The notes beneath the pieces were generated by a model that was given only the letters and a program-made list of their open reading frames with translations, ran no database searches and had not been told where the DNA came from. This document shows positions 1 through 8,200 of a DNA stretch of 10,628 nucleotides, in pieces. Position 1 is the stretch's first letter. Every line of letters begins with the position of its first letter. Source of the DNA: Desulfobacteraceae bacterium (GTDB lineage: Bacteria; Desulfobacterota; DSM-4660; Desulfatiglandales; Desulfatiglandaceae); the NCBI GenBank assembly GCA_011048855.1, contig DSCZ01000070.1:1-10628 (forward strand), in the 5' to 3' direction. Position numbers and translations under genes: made by a program.

Positions 1-2257
1 CCTGGTCGTAGCCGGGAACCCAGGTGAACAGCTGGTTTGCCGGGTCGAAGGAAGCTCCCCTGGGCAGATCGGAAGCAACACCGTAGCTGAGCATATCCCC
101 GTCGAGGTCGCCTGCCGCCACGGTGAGCTGCATCCCCGTCCCCTCGTAGGTAAGCATCGGGCGAATAGGCACGAAGACCGGAGCCCGGTTGGTGTTCGTC
201 ACCGTTATCGTTACATCTTCGCTGCTGGACTTCATACCGTCCGTGGCTGTGAACCGGACCTTGTGGGTCCCCGCCTGGGTAAAGCCGGGAGTCCAGAAGA
301 ACACACCCGTCAGGATGTCGAAGGTCGCACCTCGAGGAAGCGAGACCGCCCTGTAGCTGACGGCATCACCATCAGGGTCGGTTCCCCGTATCGTGAACGT
401 AAGATCATCACCCTCGGCAACGGTCTTTGCACCTACAGGCAAAAGCATCGGGGCTGAATTCGCCGCCCGTACCGTTATCGTAAAAACACGAGAAGAAGTC
501 GCCGAAAGAGCCTGGTCGCCGTTTCCGCTGTCGGTTACATTCAACCTGACGGTATGGACGCCTGTGTTTTCGGCATCCGGAGTCCAACGAAAATAGGCTT
601 TTCCATAAATGGCCGAATCCGTGAAGGACGCACCGCTGGGAAGCCCCGACAGCCCGGTACCATCGCCCGCCCAATACAACAACGGGTCTTCATCCGGATC
701 GGTAACCAACACCTCGAACGCCAGCTCCTCGCCGACCACGGCCACCCGATCCGGCTGAACCGCCATGACAGGAACCGCATTCCGGGCCGTCACGCTCAGG
801 ACGAAGGACTCTTCAGATGAAAGAGCCGCCTTGGGGTACCCGTTGCCGTCGTCGGTGGCCCTCACTGTGATGGTGTAATCCCCCCTCTGGGAGGTCAAGG
901 TCGGGGATACGGTGATCATGCCCGTCCCGTCCCCGTTGTCTGTAAAAACAGCGAAGGAGGGAAGATTAAAAGCCGTCAAAGTTGGGGGAGCGCCGTCCGG
1001 ATCGAAAGCGGATACAGGAATGTTCAAAATATTCTGCTGTCCTTCCACCACGGGTAGGCTGCGATTCTCGATATGTTCCACCACCGGTGCGGCGTTTGCA
1101 TCCCGCACGGTGATATGCAGGACTGTTTCATCGCTCGTAGGCACACCGGTACCGTCTCCGTCGTCGGTCACCTTGAACGGGATGGCATAGCTGCCCGACT
1201 GGTGGTAGCCCGGAGTCCAACGGAATATCTGGGTCCCGGGCGTAAAGGCCGCTCCTTCCGGAAGGGGGCCATACTCCCACAACAGCTGCGGCAGAAGGAC
1301 ATCGGCGTCAACGGTACCGTCATCGAGCATCATGCCGATGCCAAGCGGATTGTCAGGGTCTTTTGCTGTTATCTGAACCGTGATGGTCTGCCCTTCGTAG
1401 ATCTCCCACCGGTCGACGTCTTCGAAGGCCACCGGGCCGTTTACATTGAGCACCGTGAAAACGGCCGTCCTGGAGTGGGTGGCCCGCCCGTCGCTCACCG
1501 TAAAAGCAACCTCATAGGCGCCATGTTCATCGTAGCCCGGGGTCCATGTGAAAACACCTGTCAACGGGTGCAGCCAGGCGCTCCTCGGAAGACCCACGGC
1601 CCCGAAAGTCAAGGGGTCTCCATCGGGGTCCTCGGCCTGCAGGCGGATCTCTATCTGCTGGCCTTCCTCCAACGTTCGATCCATAACCGGGTCGAGAATT
1701 GGAGGCTGGTTCAAATCGGCCACGGTAATGCCGAAACCTCTCCAGACTATGTTTACACCATCAGAGGCATATATCCGCACATCCTTGTAGATGCCGGCCG
1801 AGGAACCGTCCGTCTGCCATCTGAGCATACGGGCGGCGGGGTCGAACACTGCACCGGCAGGGAGTTTCTCCGCCCAGTAGAACAAGGATTTATGATTATC
1901 GACAGATGCTCCAACCGGAATCTCCAGCAGGTCTCCTTCTACAAGATATTGATCGGGGATGGGAAGCATCACCGGGGGAGCATCTACACCAGCGACGCTC
2001 ACGACCCAGGCTTGTGCCGCACTGCCGCCCCGTTCATCGAACACTCTGACGCGAAACTTCGTTGCTGCATCGGCACCCGGCCCGGGAGTCCATGTTAGAA
2101 GCCCCGATGCCGCATCGAGCACGGCACCCGCCGGCCCTTCGATCAACAGGAACGACACATCGGAGCCTTCAGGATCTTCGGCCACAACCAGATATGAATA
2201 CTCTGAGCCGGCCTGTGCGCTCACCGGAGCGGAGGAAGTTACGACCGGGTCCTCGTT
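1..2257 (-). repeat. Array of eight cadherin-like / putative Ig (He_PIG/CADG) repeats, last one partial
   Basis: Repeat limits are 2257-1985, 1984-1709, 1708-1439, 1438-1094, 1093-779, 778-458, 457-188 and 187-1 (cut by the window edge). Complete units are 90 to 115 residues. Most begin A-P-V or P-P-V/I, carry V-x-E-G, then D-P-D-G-D or a variant, L-P-x-G-A-x-F-D, and F-x-W-T-P-G-[YF] before a last strand with V-x-[DA]-x-G. Clear examples are LPRGATFDILTGVFFWTPGF in repeat 7 and LHPLTGVFTWTPGYDEHGAY in repeat 3. These are signatures of the He_PIG/dystroglycan-type cadherin-like families, extracellular beta-sandwich repeats in which the acidic D-P-D-G-D turn often binds calcium. Repeat 5 has V-S-P instead of W-T-P, and repeat 2 has W-Q-T. 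The array probably continues past the window edge. Confidence 0.85.
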
Positions 2258-5200
2258 CACGCCAACATCCACCGTAAGGCGGGTGATCAGATGGAAGGCC
2301 AGAAAATCAGGGTTATGTATGGCCAATGTGCGTATTTCCGTCGCCTGACCAGGTTCGATCACCCCGCCCTCTACCACCAGATCCACATAAGGATGGCCAT
2401 CGTCGGTCACACCGTCGGCATCGATCAAGCTCGTTGAGCTTCCGTTCAAACCGGTAAAAATCAGCCTGTAAGGTGCGATAATGTCAAAATCAAAGGAATT
2501 TACGAGCACCGCCTCGAATGAAACCACCATCCGCCCAAGATCGAAGCGGGTGGCCGAAAACTTCGGTTTAAGGGACGCGGTCACATCCGTGATCACCGTG
2601 AACCCGGTCTGGTAGCCTTCCTGGAGAGACAACCCAAGTTCGCTCTTAACACCGGATTTGACCCTGAATTCATATTCACCGGGCGGTAGAGGTTCAAAGA
2701 GGACCGAAACCGTTCGGTTGGCGTCGTCATAGACAACACCGGAAACGGGAACAACAACGCCCGTCAACGAGTTTACAAGCTGGTAGGCTTCGGGGTCGGT
2801 CACCGAACCCTGGACCTCTCCGCCGTCCCACATGTCCACATCGAAGCGAACCGTAGCGGAAGTCACAACGGGTATCAGGTTTACACCGTCCGATGGAGTC
2901 ATCGCCGTGACCAGCGGCGGGGTAACCGGGAAAAAGACATCCACCTGATCGGACTGGGTTACCAAAAGCCTCCCGTCCGGGGCCACATGCAGAAAACCTC
3001 CCCTGCTCCCACCCTCGGCCGCTTTCACGAAGCGGTGGGTCACCATGTCCACCATCGTGAGGAACCCTTCCTCACCGTGAGAGAGAAAGAGCAGATTCTC
3101 CAGAGGCGTTCCTGCAAGCCCGAATGCCAGCCCCAGGGCCGGCGCAGGGGGGATCAGGAATATCTCGGCGTTACCCCTCGCATCGAACCGCAGCACGTGG
3201 CCGTCCCGGGGCCAGGCTGTACCGTACAGAGTTCCAGCCGAGGAAAACGCCAGGCTGTGCACGCGGGTGCTCGAAAAATCGCGAAACGTTCCGGCGACCG
3301 GATCGAACACAGACACCCCCGAAGCGGTTGCGCAGTAGATATCCCCGCTTGTCGGGTGGAGGGCTATACCGGGCCCGATGCCGTCTCCGAAACGCTCCAT
3401 GATCCGGCCGCTCACGGGATCGAGCCTTACTATGGGTCCACCCCCGGTGCTTGCCCAGAGAAGACCTTGGCTGTCAAAGAGCATCTGGAAAATAGGCACA
3501 TCCAGCGTGGCGGCGGAGGCTCCAGCCGAACCTCCCGCGGGAGAGACCCTCCAGAGTTGATTCCGTCCCGATCCGCCGCTCACCCAGGCGTAGGAGCCGT
3601 CCGGGGCGGATACAACCGAAACGGGTCCTATCCCGGCCCCGGACTGGGGTACATTGGTAAAGAAAGCCGAAGCTGTAAACGGATCGAACACCGATGAGAA
3701 ACCGGACGGGATCCCTCCTGCAAGCCCGCCGGGAATTCCCTGGAGCGCCTCGATGAAAAGCGTATTGGTCAAAGGAACTTCGGGGGCTTTGATCAGGGTT
3801 CGCCTCGACTCGGAAATCAACTGGCCCGCAGTCGGTGCGGTCCCCAGGTTTACACCAGGGTTGTAAGGAGGTAACGTCACACCCTCGGGTGCCGTCTCCA
3901 CGTTGCCTGCATTGTCGGCGGCAAGGACCACGAACTCCGCGGTTGACCCTGCCGGAGCCTCGTAAGTAACCGATGTTTCGGTTATACGCCGTTTAAATGT
4001 CTGCCAGACCCCCCCGTCCACACTCACATACACGGAGTAGTCCTTGACACCGGAGCCTTCGGCGTCGTCTTCGGCGGCGAAGGTCAGCCGGTACGTGGTC
4101 CGGCCGGTTGCACCAACGCCCAGGTTCTGAACCTGGTAGGATGTGACAGGCGCCGTCATGTCGAGCGTCGCTCTATGGGTGCCGGTATCCTTTGGAGTGC
4201 CTCCGTCGTAGGTTACCCGGGCGGAAGCGGTGATCTCGGTTCCCGTTGTCAGGGAAACGCCTTCAGTGTAATCCGGCCACGGCTTGATCGTGTAGATGAC
4301 TTTCCCCGCCTGGGAACCGTCCTTGTTGGGTGCCAGGAGACCCCTGTCCGGGTCTTCGATCACCAGCCCGGTCTCCGGGTCCAGGGCGGTGAAGGTCCAG
4401 AGGGCGATACCGCTCATGACGTCTACACCCGCAGTCACCCGGAGCACGAAGCCCAGCTCGTCAACAAAGTCGAAATCGCCGCTGAACGAAGCCCTGTAAT
4501 CCGGCAGGTGCACCTGGATGTCACCCAGGAAAATATCCCCGAGGAGGAAGCTCCGTACATCCAGGTTTTCGTCAATCTCCTGCTGTATCCGGATGCGCTT
4601 CACGTATTCGGTGGCGTCGGCCGGGTTCTCGAAGGATATCGTGTATGGCAGATAAGTGCCGGCGGGGACGAAGTTCGCCTGGCCATAGCCGGTGGGGCCG
4701 ATCATCCTGACGGCGTCGGATCTCTCCCCCGCGATCCCGAAAAAGTCCTGAAGGTTGGGGTCCTTCACCTCGGCCTTGTCCGTTCCGATCCCGATGCCGG
4801 CCTGAACCCAGAAAGCTTCGAAATGAGTCTCGTGTGTGAGCCCCAGGTCGAAATCCTCACGGTTCGGCAGGGTGTCAACAGGGAAGCGGGCGTCCGGGTC
4901 GTGCCCGTACCATTCCCGTACCTTGGCGAAGAACCCGACAAGGTTCCCCTCGCGAATGATGTCCCCTCCGGTATCGATACCGAGAAGCCCGACCGTCATG
5001 ATGGAGGCGAGACTCGAAATCTGCGGCAGCAGGTGCACCTCGGGCGGTACATCCTCGGGTCTAAGCTGTCCGGACTGCTCGAGGCCTTTGAGATACAACG
5101 CACCCCAGACCCGGGAGTCGGCTGCGGCCTCCACAAGCACCCTCGGGGCTGTCGCGTCGTCCAGGATGGCATTGCGCAGCCTTTCTGCAACCCCCAGTTG

Positions 5201-8200
5201 ATACTCCACATACTCGGCCACCGTCATCGGGGTCGCTGCAGCAGCGATGTAGAACTTGAATGCGAATTCTTCATATTCCCACTGGGGATCGACAAACTGG
5301 TCACGGAGATCCCTCAGGGCATCGGGGTGTTTCACGAGCACGTCACGCATTTCCGGGTAGAGGTCCGCCGTGAAGGTGAGCCCCATGTAACCCCTGTTGA
5401 TGAAGTCGAACGTGAAGCCGGGTGCCATAAGCATCCCGTTGAGGTTGAAGATGCTGTCGAGATCGGCCCAGGGCACACCGTCAAGCTCGGGGTTCCCGGA
5501 AAGGTTCGTGCGGAAGATCAGGCGATCCCCCACCGGCCAGACTTCTTCTTCCCCGGCGTACCACTCCCCTTCATCGCTCATCTTGGTCTGAACATACTCG
5601 TACCAATCCTGATCGTTTAAAACGAACGGCATGCTGAACTCGAAGTGCACGTAGGGCATGTCTACATTCGTAAGGCTGTAGACCCCGAAACCGTACCAGC
5701 CCACGTCTCCGTACTCGAGCTCCCCGGGCCCGCCAAGCCCCACTGTGAGAGAGAACGGCTGCGCATCCTCCACAAGATACCGATAGGGAAGCCTGGCCTT
5801 CGAGCCGTCCGGATTGATGACTTCCACGTCGTAAAGCCCATGGGGGGCGCCTTCCAGATCGAAGACCGCAACTATCCGCGTGGAGTTCACAATCTGGTAG
5901 TTAACGGCCTCGAATTCGGCTATCTGGGGTCTCACAAGCTTCAGGATGGCACTCTGGGAGAATTTAGCACCCCGCACTTCCACAGTCACATACCTGGAAT
6001 CCCCCCCCCGATCCGGACTCACTTCGCGGATGCAGAACGGAAGCAGCTCCGCCTTCACTGTAATCCCCGAAGTTACAGGCACCCCCGCCGAATCCACATC
6101 CCTTGCGGCATCCTGCCAGCCGGCGCTCCGTACGAGAATGTAGTATGTGCCGGCCTCGGTCAACGGCACAGTGGCCGTCTGATCGCTCCACAGGTGCCCC
6201 TCGAAGGCCGCATCGTAGTAAATTGAATTGGGCAGCCCCTCGTGACGGATGTAGAGTTCGTTGGCGATGGACTTATCCTCGGCGGACAGCGTAACTTCCA
6301 GGGTTTCTCCAAAAGGAACCGTGACCTGGTAAAGCCTTTCTTTTCCAACGATCAGCACATCTTCGTGGGGCAGGCCCATCTGGAGTTCGGGCACCTCCAC
6401 GCTGATGGTGTCGCTGCTCGCGAGTTTGTTGTTATAGGTCTTCGCTCCTTCGTTTACGTCGTCATAAATGTCCGTCCGCACGATCACGCGATAGTCACCC
6501 GGCAGCACGGTGGGCAGTTCGGCTGTCAGGGTGGCGGTGTATTCTTCGCCGGGAGCCAGATCACGGAAAATGGGACGCATCTTTCCGGGCCGGTCGGGAT
6601 CCGGCTCCATTTCCACGCGCCCGATCAACTTGTCCCCAAGGTCCCAGATCGCGTCATCGGAAATAAAGAGGGAATCCGCCCAATAACCTTTGGCGTTCAC
6701 CGACTCGTCCACATTTTTCACCGTGTAGCTCACGGTTATGGTGCCGGCGGCATCGGCGGAAGCAGGAACAGTGACTTCCTGAACCGCGAGATCCGTAGGC
6801 GGCCCGGAGACGATCTGAACGATCCACCTCTGATCGTTGACGTCGGAGGGATTATAGGCGTTGTTGCCCTCGCTCGGGCCCTCATAAACGAACCCGTACG
6901 GATGTGTCTGGTTTGGAACGTCTGTGAGCACGATGATGTAGTAAGTGCCGAGAAGGCCCCTGGGAGCCCTGAAAGACGAAGTAACCGTGTAGCTGTCGCC
7001 TTCCTCGCCGGCGGCCGCCAGTGCCCCTTTATGAGTTACCTGGCCCACGAAGTGGTCACTCTTGACATCCAGGAACTTGTCCCTTGAAAGGAAGATGTAA
7101 TCGGACCAGGCATTCTGCCTGTCGGGAACCGCCCCGGACGAGAGGTTGCTCACTGTGTAGGTAACCTCGAAAACACCTCCAGTGATCACCTGGTCGGGGG
7201 CAACACCCTCGCTCCCGGTGAAATGAACTTCGGTGACCTGCAGGTCGGGAAGATCCACAAGAGTCACCGAGATGGGGCTCGCGATTATGTTGTTTGCCTC
7301 GTCTGCAAACTCCTTCACACGGCCCATGAGGTTCCACTCTGAAACAGGCAATGGAGCCTGGATTCGATACACCCCCACGGTCTGTGGATAGGGCATCGCT
7401 TTGTAGAAATCCGGGCTCACGCCATACGGGGAGTCGATGTAAACCAGCAGGTAAAAATCACCCTCGATGTCGTCCGGTAGTCTTACGGTCGTGGATACAT
7501 CGTAACTTTCACCCGCATCGAGCACTCCCCTGTGACGAACCTCCCCTATCATGAGGTCGTAGAGATCGATGCTGCCGTCCCGGCTTATGTAGACGCGGTC
7601 GAACCAGAAATCGGTTCTCGTGGCCCAGGTGCCGGCGTTGGTAACCGTCCAGGATATGTCGATCAACTCGCCGCTGTAAACCTCGCCGGGGATCACCAGG
7701 GAACCGGGTTCAACCCTGAGATCCGGCTCCCTGTAAACCACACTCATTTCTGCGGAACCTGTGTTGTTGAGCCTGTTGACAGCCGGATCACCCTCATAGA
7801 CACGGTTTTTCACCTTGCTCGGCCAATCCGGGAAAGCCGCCTTGGTGAGCCCGTCAATGCCTCCCGAACGACTTTCGGACTCGGGATTCCTGTCCGTGAA
7901 CACATGAACGTATCGCCGGCCTTCGGCCCCCAGCGGGAGCGTAACCGACGCGGTCGCAGTGTATGAAGCCCCGGCCTGGAGCGGGCTTAGAGTAGAATCC
8001 CCTCCCAGGTGGGGGGAAACATAAACCACCGAGGCAACCAGCTGGGCACGGCTGAAAATGAAGTCAGGGTCCGGGGACACATAAACGTAGTCGGTCCAAC
8101 GTTCTGTACCGTGATATACATCGGACCCTCCCACATTGGTAACGGTCCACGAGATATCGACTGTCTCGCCCGAATAGGCTGTCTCCGGAATACTGACCGA

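Noticed and set aside
1073..2098. Plus-strand open frame of 341 codons
   Set aside because: Same antisense register as above; the minus strand encodes cadherin-like repeats across it.
2987..3697. Plus-strand open frame of 236 codons
   Set aside because: Antisense of the beta-propeller, with low-complexity Arg, Gly and Pro composition typical of a shadow frame.
4175..5620. Plus-strand open frame of 481 codons
   Set aside because: It is the codon-aligned antisense of the giant gene, its translation shows no recognisable domain, and the minus strand here encodes clear domains.
6001..6009. Frameshift at the poly-G tract that would make the gene broken
   Set aside because: With nine G counted, the frame continues from the PPC-like into the TIG-like domain and onward with sensible protein on both sides.
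5964..6191. Minus-strand short open frame of 75 codons ending in TAA
   Set aside because: It is out of frame with the giant gene. It would only matter as the fate of a +1 slip at the G9 tract.
6242..7087. Plus-strand open frame of 281 codons
   Set aside because: Antisense of CARDB repeats 9 and 10 and the start of the PPC-like domain; no independent coding sign.
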